5,852 nt of DNA from Chloroflexota bacterium. Its GTDB lineage: Bacteria; Chloroflexota; UBA6077. Of the stretch, positions 1 through 4,592 are shown piece by piece. The notes below the pieces were generated by a model. The model saw only the letters and a program-made list of their open reading frames with translations, was not told the DNA's origin and ran no database searches. The position numbers were made by a program, and so were the translations under genes. The stretch is taken from positions 1 through 5,852 of the forward strand of contig JAJYKO010000413.1 of NCBI GenBank assembly GCA_021788565.1, in the 5' to 3' direction. How positions within the stretch are numbered: the first letter of the stretch is position 1; each line of letters starts with the position of its first letter.

Positions 1-1000
1 ATATGACCACCACCTCTGTCCCAACTGGATAGGCCGGCAAAATCGACACGAAACCGCCCACTATCTCGCGATTCAGGTGTGTTCCAGCCATCTGATGCAG
101 AGCCGTAAGAATGCTCGGCGGCTCGAGCGCCCGGCGGTACGGCCGGTCGGAGGCGAGCGCGGAGTAGACGTCGGCCACAGTCGCGATTTCGGCAGCCGGG
201 AGCATGAGGTCCTTTGGCCGTCCGATCTGTTTGCGGACAACGTACCGGTTCTCACCGCGCAGATGTCGGGGATAGCCGGATCCATCCTGCCTCTCGTGGT
301 GCTGCCAAACCACCTGGCGAGCGATGATGTCCTCGCTGGACATTATCTGCTGAACTGCCTCGAAGCCCGCTCGTGGGTGCTGCTCCACTACCCGCATCTC
401 CTCGGCTGTCAACTTGCTCGGCTTCAGCAGTATCTCCGCTGGCACAGCGAGTTTGCCGATATCGTGGCACAGGCAACCCAGGGCCAGCTGTCGCAAATCG
501 TCGGAGGGCACGGACAGCCTGTCGCCCAGCATCGTCCCAACCACAGTCACCTCGATGGAATGCTCGAACGTGTAGGTGTCGTGGCTCTTGAGCGTCGCGA
601 CGCCGGATATGGTAGCTATGCTTGAGACTTCGTCGACGATTCTCTCGACGTCGCTGTAAAGCTGAGCGAGACGAGGCCTCATCGCTGAGATGAAATCGGC
701 CGCTCCTTCAGCAAATCCCTCAAAGGAACGAGGAGCCGTCAGTTGTGCGACGTCGAATAGGTCGCGCACATGCTTGTAGGTGGCGGTGCGCACCCTGTCG
801 GAAAGCAGGTCTGGCGGTTCCAGGTCGTCGGCAAATCCGTCCATGACGTACGCGGCGTACAGGCCCTGGCCGCGGAGCGCATCGACGTGTCCAGAGGTCA
901 GCTTGACGCCGCGCGCCAGAAGGATGTCACCCCTGTCGTTGTAGATGGTCTTGCCAAGGATGAGGCCTGGCCTTAGATGATCGATGTAGACCTTGCGCAC
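1..1000 (-). CDS. HD-GYP domain cyclic-di-GMP phosphodiesterase, C-terminus cut by window edge
   Basis: Reading from a GTG at 1000, 333 codons stay open to the left edge. An AGAGG ribosome site (1006-1010) sits 5 nt upstream, and an in-frame TGA lies upstream with no other usual start between. Residues 1-55 (RKVYIDHLRPGLILGKTIY) form the short N-terminal domain common in HD-GYP proteins. The HD-GYP domain spans about 138-333: HDTYTFEHS at 140-148, the HD dyad HDIGK at 179-183, H208, HHERQDGSGYP at 234-244 and VADVYSAL at 275-282, followed by DRPYR. HD-GYP enzymes hydrolyse c-di-GMP at a two- or three-metal centre, and the visible ligands (H147, H179/D180, H208, H234/H235, D277) are present. 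Two oddities: the usual second Asp of ADVYDAL is Ser280, and the stretch between GYP and VAD is about 14 residues longer than usual. The gene is divergent from the NarL-type regulator. Catalytic activity is inferred. Confidence 0.95.
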   Translation of the reverse strand, partial: MRKVYIDHLRPGLILGKTIYNDRGDILLARGVKLTSGHVDALRGQGLYAAYVMDGFADDLEPPDLLSDRVRTATYKHVRDLFDVAQLTAPRSFEGFAEGAADFISAMRPRLAQLYSDVERIVDEVSSIATISGVATLKSHDTYTFEHSIEVTVVGTMLGDRLSVPSDDLRQLALGCLCHDIGKLAVPAEILLKPSKLTAEEMRVVEQHPRAGFEAVQQIMSSEDIIARQVVWQHHERQDGSGYPRHLRGENRYVVRKQIGRPKDLMLPAAEIATVADVYSALASDRPYRRALEPPSILTALHQMAGTHLNREIVGGFVSILPAYPVGTEVVVI

Positions 1001-1005
1001 GGCGA

Positions 1006-1010
1006 CCTCT
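1006..1010 (-). promoter_or_regulatory. Ribosome binding site of the HD-GYP gene
   Basis: AGAGG on the minus strand, 5 nt before the GTG at 1000. It supports the GTG start, since the reading frame has no ATG, GTG or TTG between this site and the upstream in-frame TGA. Confidence 0.7.
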
Positions 1011-1110
1011 GGCTGGAGAAGTTGTGGGTGGATAACTCATTGTACATCATGCACTTTCAACGTGCTATCATTATACGCTATACGCTACAATGAAGACGTT
1101 GTGGTGTACA
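1011..1110. promoter_or_regulatory. Divergent promoter/operator region between the HD-GYP and response regulator genes
   Basis: This AT-richer stretch separates two divergent genes. TCATTGTA (1037-1044) and TACAATGA (1086-1093) form a perfect 8-bp inverted repeat centred at 1065, so a TACAAT -10-like box faces outward on each strand. A consensus TATAAT reads on the minus strand at 1075-1070. TATACGC is repeated in tandem at 1072-1078 and 1079-1085, and the palindrome TGTACA occurs at 1041-1046 and 1105-1110. None of the -10 candidates has a good TTGACA at 16-18 nt, which suggests activator dependence or another sigma factor. The exact start sites cannot be assigned by eye. Confidence 0.5.
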
Positions 1111-1147
1111 GATGGCGTCAGTCTATGCCGAGTGCCGGGGTGAAAGC

Positions 1148-1810
1148 ATGAAGAAGGTGCGGGTGCTGATAGCCGACGATCATACTCTTTTCCGAGAGGG
1201 GCTTCGACAACTCCTCGAGATGGAAAACGACCTCGAGGTTGTGGGAGAAGCCGACGATGGTCTCACCGCGATAGCCCGAACCCGGGAGATGAAGCCGGAC
1301 GTCGTTCTCATGGACATCAACATGCCAGTAGTCGGCGGGGTGGCTGCCATAGAACAGCTGGCAACCGAGATGCCCGACTCAGGCATAATAGCGCTCACGA
1401 TGCACAGGCAGGACCAATACGTCTTTGAGGCGATGCGCGCGGGCGCACGCGGGTATCTACTCAAAGATGCAAAGCCGACTGACCTGGTTTTCGCGATTCG
1501 CATGGTTGCTCGAGGCGCCTCTCTTATCGATCCGCGCATGACTACGTCCGTCCTAAAGGAGTTCCGGCGGCTTGCCAGTCAGGCCGAGGAGCAGCAGGGG
1601 GTCTCAGGCTTGACCCCCAAAGAGGTTGAGATCCTGAAGTTGCTGGCTATGGGCCTCAGCAACAAGGAGATTGGTCAGCGGCTATGCCTGGCCGAAAAGA
1701 CCGTGAAGAACTACCTCTCCACGATATTCCAGAAACTTCAGATTACCGATCGGGTTCAGGCCGCAATCTATGCGCTCCGTCACGGGTTAGTGGCAGAGCA
1801 AGAAGAATGA
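1148..1810 (+). CDS. NarL/LuxR-family response regulator (DosR/DevR-like recognition helix)
   Basis: A 220-residue two-domain response regulator, the usual length. The ATG at 1148 is chosen because MKKVRVLIADDH is the normal receiver start and GGGGTGA lies just upstream; an in-frame ATG at 1112 would add 12 atypical residues. The receiver domain (about 4-120) has the acidic pair D10/D11, phospho-acceptor D56 (VVLMDINMP), T84 and K106 (LLKDA), so it should be phosphorylated by a histidine kinase. The C-terminal HTH_LuxR domain (about 153-214) begins LTPKEVEILKLLAMGLSNKEI, and its recognition helix is LAEKTVKNYLS. Most relatives have KTVKTH there; AEKTVKNY is what I remember for mycobacterial DosR, where the Lys, Lys and Asn contact GGGAC-type boxes. 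No kinase adjoins it. The divergent HD-GYP gene and the box at 4160-4173 are candidate targets (inference). Confidence 0.95.
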   Translation: MKKVRVLIADDHTLFREGLRQLLEMENDLEVVGEADDGLTAIARTREMKPDVVLMDINMPVVGGVAAIEQLATEMPDSGIIALTMHRQDQYVFEAMRAGARGYLLKDAKPTDLVFAIRMVARGASLIDPRMTTSVLKEFRRLASQAEEQQGVSGLTPKEVEILKLLAMGLSNKEIGQRLCLAEKTVKNYLSTIFQKLQITDRVQAAIYALRHGLVAEQEE

Positions 1811-1890
1811 GGCGATGATCCTTCCCTGATCTTGGCTTTCCCCCTGCCGCACTTCGTGTGTGAGGAGCGCACTCTCCCCCACTGCCCCTG

Positions 1891-1928
1891 CGCCTTCAGT
1901 TCTGGCTTTCGCCTTCAGTTCCAGAATC
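1891..1928. repeat. 12-bp direct repeat with 19-bp period, overlapping a small hairpin
   Basis: CGCCTTCAGTTC occurs at 1891-1902 and again at 1910-1921, exactly 19 bp apart. TTCTGG (1900-1905) can pair with CCAGAA (1921-1926) across a 15-nt loop. It lies about 80 nt after the response regulator stop and has no T-run, so it is not a standard terminator. Confidence 0.7.
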
Positions 1929-2073
1929 GATTCTCCAGGCCTGCCCTCTTTCTGGCTTGGTGAAGTCCCCGCGGCCGGTGGATAGTCCCGGACATCTCGA
2001 CCCTCGAAGACCAGTGGCGCGCGATAGTGTGACCAATTTCTCGCACTGTCAGGCCAGAAATGCCCAGTAGGGC

Positions 2074-2087
2074 GGGACTATTGACTC
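2074..2087 (+). promoter_or_regulatory. Weak DosR-like box upstream of the membrane protein/sigma factor pair
   Basis: GGGACTATTGACTC agrees at 11 of 14 positions with the core GGGACTWWAGTCCC of the DosR consensus as I recall it. Its right half overlaps TTGACT (2081-2086), a possible -35. The sequence CGGGACTAT (2073-2081) is repeated in inverse orientation at 1982-1990. The site is about 100 nt before the likely ATG at 2188. That a DosR-like regulator acts here is inference. Confidence 0.3.
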
Positions 2088-2187
2088 TGAACTCAACGCG
2101 CCCAATGCGGGTAAGGTGAGCCGTGCCCGAGTGACGGTCTTCGTGCTCCAGCATCAGCAGCAGTTGCGCCAGAAGGCACTGATCCAG

Positions 2188-2394
2188 ATGAACGAACCTG
2201 TGGTGACGTTCTTACTGTACGTCTGGCTCACGCTCTTTCTGGTGGTCAACGCGGTCTCGATTTTACTCGGGATAGACGTTCTTGTTGGGGTGGAGATGGG
2301 TCCACTTGCACTCGTGATGTTTGCTGCTCCTGGCATTGTCGCGGGGCTGGCTTCTCGCCAGGAGGCCGAGCCTGCGGAGAAGGCTGCGAAGTAG
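2188..2394 (+). CDS. Small two-helix membrane protein, function unknown
   Basis: The ATG at 2188 gives 68 residues ending with TAG. AGAAGG at 2171-2176 lies 11 nt upstream, slightly far for a ribosome site. The same frame is open back to a GTG at 2116, which would add 24 polar residues (MSRARVTVFVLQHQQQ...) that look unlike the rest, so the shorter form is preferred. Residues about 5-27 and 33-55 are hydrophobic and probably two membrane helices, joined by a short turn with D30 and followed by a charged tail (SRQEAEPAEKAAK). Codon choice is GC-rich at third positions, like its neighbours. It precedes the sigma factor in the same direction with 74 nt between them, so the two may be co-transcribed. 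I do not recognise the family; a membrane-bound partner of the sigma factor is possible but unsupported. Confidence 0.65.
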   Translation: MNEPVVTFLLYVWLTLFLVVNAVSILLGIDVLVGVEMGPLALVMFAAPGIVAGLASRQEAEPAEKAAK

Positions 2395-2432
2395 CCGGCG
2401 TGTCCCGGCAGACCGTGCCAGAGCGGCCGGCT
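2393..2432 (+). promoter_or_regulatory. Nested stem-loop between the membrane protein and the sigma factor
   Basis: AGCCGGC (2393-2399) pairs perfectly with GCCGGCT (2426-2432). Inside, GGCA (2407-2410) pairs with TGCC (2416-2419) around a 5-nt loop. There is no T-run, so it is not a standard intrinsic terminator. It starts at the membrane protein stop codon and ends about 23 nt before the sigma-factor ribosome site, where it could set the expression ratio of the two genes or protect a cleaved mRNA end. Confidence 0.4.
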
Positions 2433-2454
2433 GCCTGACCTGGGAACGGTGACT

Positions 2455-2461
2455 GGGGAGG
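2455..2461 (+). promoter_or_regulatory. Strong ribosome binding site deciding the sigma factor start
   Basis: GGGGAGG ends 7 nt before a GTG at 2469. It overlaps too closely with the in-frame GTG at 2463 and is 16 nt from the ATG at 2478, so the GTG at 2469 is the best start. Confidence 0.65.
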
Positions 2462-2468
2462 TGTGGTT

Positions 2469-3242
2469 GTGGCTGCGATGGTAGTGTCGCAGGAGCTCTG
2501 GGAGGCCCACTGCGGGGCTGGGGATCGAGTGGCTCGCGAGAGCCTGATTCTGCAATCCGCCTATTTAGTGAGGTACGTGGCAGGACGGCTTTCGGTCGGC
2601 CTGCCGAGCCTGCTCGATGCGGAAGACGTAAACGGCGCTGGGATGATAGGACTCATCCGAGCGGTGGAGCACTTCGATCCGGCGCGAGGAGTGCCTTTCG
2701 AGAGCTACGCCATGACCTGCATCCGAGGGGCGATTCTCGATCAACTCAGGTCCCTGGATGTCGTCTCTCGTTCGACGCGGCAGAAATCCAGGGAAATCGA
2801 GCGCACCATCGTGGAAGCCCAGGCCGAACTAGGAAGGGTACCGACAGACGAGGAAGTTGCCAAACGGATGGGACTCGACATCGAGAACTATCAGCGGCGG
2901 CTAATCGAGGCGGCTCCCACGACAATCTATCTGGACAGTGAGGTGCCCGGGGACGGGGAGGAGAACAGCGCGAACCTGCTGTCGATTTTGGAGGACCCCA
3001 GCAGCCCCGATCCCGTCTCGCTGGCCGAGAGGCGGATGCTTCTCGAATCGCTGACAGATGCGATCTCCCAGTTGAGCGATCGAGAGAAGCTGTTGCTTTC
3101 CCTCTACTACAAGGAAGAGTTGACCATGCGCGAGATCAGCGAGGTTATGGAGATCTCGGAGTCGCGCGTGTGTCAGCTGCACACGCGGACGATTCTGAGA
3201 CTTCGGGGCCTGCTTAGCCTGTGGCGCCAGCCGTCGGACTAG
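2469..3242 (+). CDS. RNA polymerase sigma factor of the FliA/WhiG (sigma-28) family
   Basis: From the GTG at 2469 the protein has 257 residues, typical for FliA/WhiG group 3 sigma factors. Region 2 covers about 24-95 (LVRYVAGRL, then DVNGAGMIGLIRAVEHFDP and GVPFESYAMTCIRGAILDQLRS, the core-binding and -10-recognition helices). Region 3 covers about 105-150 (EIERTIVEAQAELGRVPTDEEVAKRMG). Region 4 covers about 195-248 (LSDREKLLLSLYYKEELTMREISEVMEISESRVCQLHTRTILRLR), the -35-binding helix-turn-helix. Such factors direct RNA polymerase to flagellar and chemotaxis genes in most bacteria, or to sporulation genes in streptomycetes. In the classical system FlgM inhibits FliA; I see no FlgM in the window. 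No flagellar structural gene is visible either, so the regulon cannot be named from this window. The gene symbol is left open because FliA and WhiG cannot be separated here. Confidence 0.95.
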   Translation: MAAMVVSQELWEAHCGAGDRVARESLILQSAYLVRYVAGRLSVGLPSLLDAEDVNGAGMIGLIRAVEHFDPARGVPFESYAMTCIRGAILDQLRSLDVVSRSTRQKSREIERTIVEAQAELGRVPTDEEVAKRMGLDIENYQRRLIEAAPTTIYLDSEVPGDGEENSANLLSILEDPSSPDPVSLAERRMLLESLTDAISQLSDREKLLLSLYYKEELTMREISEVMEISESRVCQLHTRTILRLRGLLSLWRQPSD

Positions 3243-3263
3243 GTGCCGCCTCAGTTGTCCCAA

Positions 3264-3283
3264 CCCAGGCTCCGGATCCTGGG
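3264..3283 (+). terminator. Terminator-like hairpin after the sigma factor, lacking a T-run
   Basis: CCCAGG (3264-3269) and CCTGGG (3278-3283) form a perfect 6-bp stem with an 8-nt loop, 21 nt after the sigma factor stop. The sequence after it (ATGAGCG) is not T-rich, so intrinsic termination is doubtful; it may be a Rho-dependent end or an mRNA-stabilising hairpin. Confidence 0.3.
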
Positions 3284-3581
3284 ATGAGCGCCAGAACGGT
3301 GGGGCATTCGGGCGGTTGGGTTACCAAGGAGCAGACGCGACGCTACGAGGAACAGAGAGCGCCGCAACGGCGATGGGGATGCATCCGAACAAGGAGGACG
3401 TGATCTCCCGCAACATCGAGAACCTCAGAGTTCCCGGCCTCAAGCAACAGACTACGTCTCCGGCAACGCGTCCACCCAATCTGCCCCGGCCATCCGAGCC
3501 CCAACTTTCATGGGCGCAGTCACGTCCTCCACGGGAGTCTCGATCACAGAGATCAGGTTGGATCCGGGACAGCTAACGTGA
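3284..3581 (+). pseudogene. Possible frame-broken small gene downstream of the sigma factor
   Basis: Three consecutive reading frames each look coding for a part and then fail. From the ATG at 3284 one frame reads MSARTVGHSGGWVTKEQTRR and on to about 3370. A second gives MHPNKEDVISRNIENLRVPG and on to about 3450. The third reads VSGNASTQSAPAIRAPTF up to ITEIRLDPGQLT, ending with TGA at 3579-3581. In each part third codon positions are GC-rich in the stated frame. Both jumps are of the same type, as expected from two single-base losses, one of which could lie in the GGGG run near 3375-3378. The joined product would be about 100 residues. I do not recognise it. Its position suggests a sigma-factor partner such as a FlgM analogue, but no FlgM motif is visible. 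It could equally be non-coding DNA. Confidence 0.3.
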
Positions 3582-3690
3582 ACGAAGTGGGCGTCGGGGC
3601 TAAAGGCAAGGCTGAGCGGCGGCTAGACGAGCGGAATGTCTTCCCCCATAGTGTTGGAGTTGGTGTCGATAACCGAAACGGGATTCCCAT

Positions 3691-4068
3691 TCATTGTGTG
3701 TCTCGGAACCTCCTGAGTACATTTTCCAGCTCCCTGGGCGCCCATGGTTTCGGTAGCACCGCATCCACGCTAGCGGATCCAACGGCGGGATCGTTGGCAA
3801 CGGAAGCGAATCCCGTCATCAGCACGATCATCAGTTGCGGTTGCCGCTTTTTGAGTTCGGCTGCCAGATCGATTCCACTGCCGTCCGGCAGTGCGAGATC
3901 GATGAAAGCGATATCATAGGCACGTCCGTCGAAAGCCAGCAGCGCTTCGGCCACTGAGCCGGCCACGACCGCCTGCAAGCCGTCAAGGCCGAGGCGATCG
4001 GCCAGGGCTGAAGCCAACCAGCTCTGGTCATCGACGACTATGGCTGTTGGGCTTGATAAGCGAGTAAT
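3691..4068 (-). CDS. Stand-alone receiver-domain (CheY-like) response regulator with apparent ATT start
   Basis: The reading frame gives a complete single receiver domain with no output domain, 125 residues if started at ATT 4068-4066. Motifs: IVVDDQ with the acidic pair D13/D14, phospho-acceptor D57 (AFIDLALPDGSG), T85 (LMTGF) and K107 (LPKPW). Beginning at the first conventional codon, TTG at 4017, would delete strand beta-1 and both acidic residues, so it is unlikely. Between an in-frame TGA upstream and that TTG there is no ATG, GTG or TTG. The ATT at 4068 has AGGAGA (4076-4081) 7 nt upstream and yields ITRLSSPTAIVVDD, the normal distance to the acidic pair. Alternatives are a frameshift from a short overlapping frame, a sequencing error, or a pseudogene. 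The protein would pass phosphate in a relay or act by protein contact. The divergent PAS-GAF sensor is a possible partner (inference). Confidence 0.85.
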   Translation of the reverse strand: MTRLSSPTAIVVDDQSWLASALADRLGLDGLQAVVAGSVAEALLAFDGRAYDIAFIDLALPDGSGIDLAAELKKRQPQLMIVLMTGFASVANDPAVGSASVDAVLPKPWAPRELENVLRRFRDTQ

Positions 4069-4075
4069 TGCGGAG

Positions 4076-4081
4076 TCTCCT
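4076..4081 (-). promoter_or_regulatory. Ribosome binding site supporting an ATT start
   Basis: AGGAGA on the minus strand, 7 nt before ATT at 4068-4066. No other start codon in the receiver-domain frame lies at a usable distance. Confidence 0.5.
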
Positions 4082-4124
4082 GTCGAAATCAGTCGCGCTG
4101 AGGATCCACCACCATGGGACTGAT

Positions 4125-4153
4125 ATGGTACTCGTACATTCCTCCTCAGTCAA
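4125..4153 (-). promoter_or_regulatory. Sigma-70-type promoter of the receiver gene
   Basis: On the minus strand TTGACT (-35, 4153-4148; 5 of 6 to consensus) is followed after exactly 17 nt by TACCAT (-10, 4130-4125; 4 of 6). The predicted transcript start near 4118 leaves a leader of about 50 nt before the ATT at 4068. A DosR-like palindrome lies 6 nt upstream of the -35. Confidence 0.55.
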
Positions 4154-4159
4154 AGCAAA

Positions 4160-4173
4160 GGGCCATAAGTCCC
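4160..4173 (-). promoter_or_regulatory. DosR-like palindromic operator at the receiver promoter
   Basis: Minus-strand GGGACTTATGGCCC matches 12 of 14 positions of the DosR core GGGACTWWAGTCCC as I remember it, and is itself an imperfect palindrome. Its centre is about 48 nt upstream of the predicted transcript start, just before the -35, which is where NarL-family activators commonly bind. A second GC palindrome, GGGC-TTTC-GCCC at 4184-4195, is centred 23 bp further upstream, close to two helical turns, and might be a second, weaker site. Confidence 0.45.
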
Positions 4174-4174
4174 C

Positions 4175-4208
4175 CAGAGTAGAGGGCTTTCGCCCGTTGG
4201 TGACTCTG
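4175..4208. repeat. Nested inverted repeat upstream of the receiver promoter
   Basis: CAGAGT (4175-4180) is inverted as ACTCTG (4203-4208), enclosing GGGC (4184-4187) and GCCC (4192-4195) around a TTTC loop. It may be a protein-binding site or a transcribed stem-loop; there is no T-run on either strand. Confidence 0.45.
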
Positions 4209-4262
4209 AGCCGCGGCGATAGGATCAATCGGTCGTACCCTCAACAGGTTATGGAGGGCAAG

Positions 4263-4421
4263 GTGTGGCGTCTCGCGGGCGGGGGCTTATTGATAGCGGC
4301 GGTAACAATTGGGCTAGGTTGGCCGTTATCCAATCGAGGCCCGACGTTGTTCGGCTTTCTTCAGCCGCCTGGTAGTTCGAGCTGCACTTCGGTAAGGATT
4401 TGTGCGGTGAACCCGCTCTGA
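4263..4421 (+). CDS. Possible 52-residue protein with one hydrophobic segment
   Basis: A GTG at 4263 lies 4 nt after GGAGGG (4253-4258), a good ribosome sequence, and opens 52 codons ending in TGA at 4419-4421. An ATG at 4251 in the same frame has only a weak site. Residues about 2-22 (WRLAGGGLLIAAVTIGLGW) look like a membrane segment and faintly recall the first helix of DUF2892 (YgaP-type) proteins. The second half (LFGFLQPPGSSSCTSV) does not continue that family convincingly, so it may be a truncated or degraded copy. Codon use is mixed, with rare TTA, ATA and CTA codons, weaker than in the sure genes. It may not be expressed. Confidence 0.3.
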   Translation: MWRLAGGGLLIAAVTIGLGWPLSNRGPTLFGFLQPPGSSSCTSVRICAVNPL

Positions 4422-4432
4422 TGGCCGCACAA
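4400..4432. repeat. 8-bp inverted repeat at the end of the small ORF
   Basis: TTGTGCGG (4400-4407) pairs perfectly with CCGCACAA (4425-4432) across 17 nt. Within it GCGG (4404-4407) can instead pair with CCGC (4413-4416), so two folds compete. No T-run follows on either strand. It lies about 30 nt upstream of the predicted promoter of the sensor gene. Confidence 0.45.
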
Positions 4433-4461
4433 TGACGCACGCTTTCGGGGAGATAGTTAAC

Positions 4462-4490
4462 TTGCTGGCGCGCAGGCGATTGGGTATTCT
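4462..4490 (+). promoter_or_regulatory. Candidate promoter of the PAS-GAF sensor gene
   Basis: TTGCTG (4462-4467) and TATTCT (4485-4490) are separated by exactly 17 nt, a moderate sigma-70 match (3 of 6 and 4 of 6). A transcript starting near 4497 would carry the 23-codon leader ORF and two hairpins before the sensor start at 4589. Confidence 0.35.
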
Positions 4491-4520
4491 ACACGCCTGG
4501 CACCATCACGAAGGTAGTTC

Positions 4521-4592
4521 ATGGATTTCAGCGCGCCGGAAGGAGCGCAAAGTCGTTGCGGAATAACAACGCAACCGGCCCTGAGGCGATGA
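4521..4592 (+). CDS. 23-codon leader ORF overlapping the sensor start (ATGA)
   Basis: The ATG at 4521 follows AAGG (4511-4514) by 6 nt. The frame encodes MDFSAPEGAQSRCGITTQ and five more residues, then stops with TGA at 4590-4592, whose first two bases are shared with the sensor ATG at 4589-4591. Such ATGA overlaps commonly couple translation, and the sensor ATG has only a GAGG 2 nt upstream, too close to work well alone. The peptide resembles nothing I know. It may be a real leader peptide or a chance ORF. Confidence 0.35.
   Translation: MDFSAPEGAQSRCGITTQPALRR
4531..4575 (+). promoter_or_regulatory. Two-hairpin structured leader of the sensor mRNA
   Basis: Hairpin 1 (4531-4548): GCGC, a G-A mismatch, CC, a GGAA loop of the GNRA class, then GG and GCGC. 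It buries AAGGAG (4540-4545), which is 10 nt before a TTG (4556) in the sensor frame. Hairpin 2 (4555-4575): GTTGCG pairs with CGCAAC around a 9-nt loop, with an overlapping alternative stem CGTTG/CAACG (4554-4558/4567-4571). The hairpins lie inside the leader ORF, so ribosome movement would alter them. I could not match this to a known riboswitch. Confidence 0.35.

Larger units (their letters stand above)
1811..2187. other. Intergenic stretch without a convincing gene
   Basis: No ORF here has both a good start and family-like sequence. A minus-strand reading at 1915-2154 (79 codons) has no ribosome site and matches nothing I know. The stretch holds a 12-bp direct repeat, a short hairpin, two opposed GGGACTAT half-sites (CGGGACTAT at 2073-2081 and its reverse complement at 1982-1990) and a TTGACT at 2081-2086 that could be a -35. 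It probably contains the promoter for the small membrane protein and the sigma factor, but I see no matching good -10. Confidence 0.5.
3243..3690. other. Intergenic region after the sigma factor, with possible gene remnant
   Basis: No intact gene is convincing here. It contains a hairpin at 3264-3283 and then a stretch in which coding-like codon use appears to jump frames (separate entry). From about 3582 to 3690 I see nothing; this should be the 3' flank of the minus-strand receiver gene, with no evident terminator. Confidence 0.5.

Noticed and set aside
77..625. Long plus-strand ORF of 182 codons
   Set aside because: It lies opposite the HD-GYP gene, whose motifs and ribosome site are clear; its own sequence has no family features.
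1180..1539. Minus-strand ORF of 119 codons
   Set aside because: It is the antisense of the response regulator receiver domain and is rich in Arg and Ser without motifs.
1915..2154. Minus-strand ORF of 79 codons
   Set aside because: Moderately GC-rich third positions, but no ribosome site, no recognisable domain, and it overlaps the region with promoter-like motifs.
2154..2555. Minus-strand ORF of 133 codons
   Set aside because: It runs antisense across the membrane protein and the start of the sigma factor; both of those are better supported.
3578..3919. Plus-strand ORF of 113 codons
   Set aside because: Mostly antisense to the receiver gene, no ribosome site, no domain.
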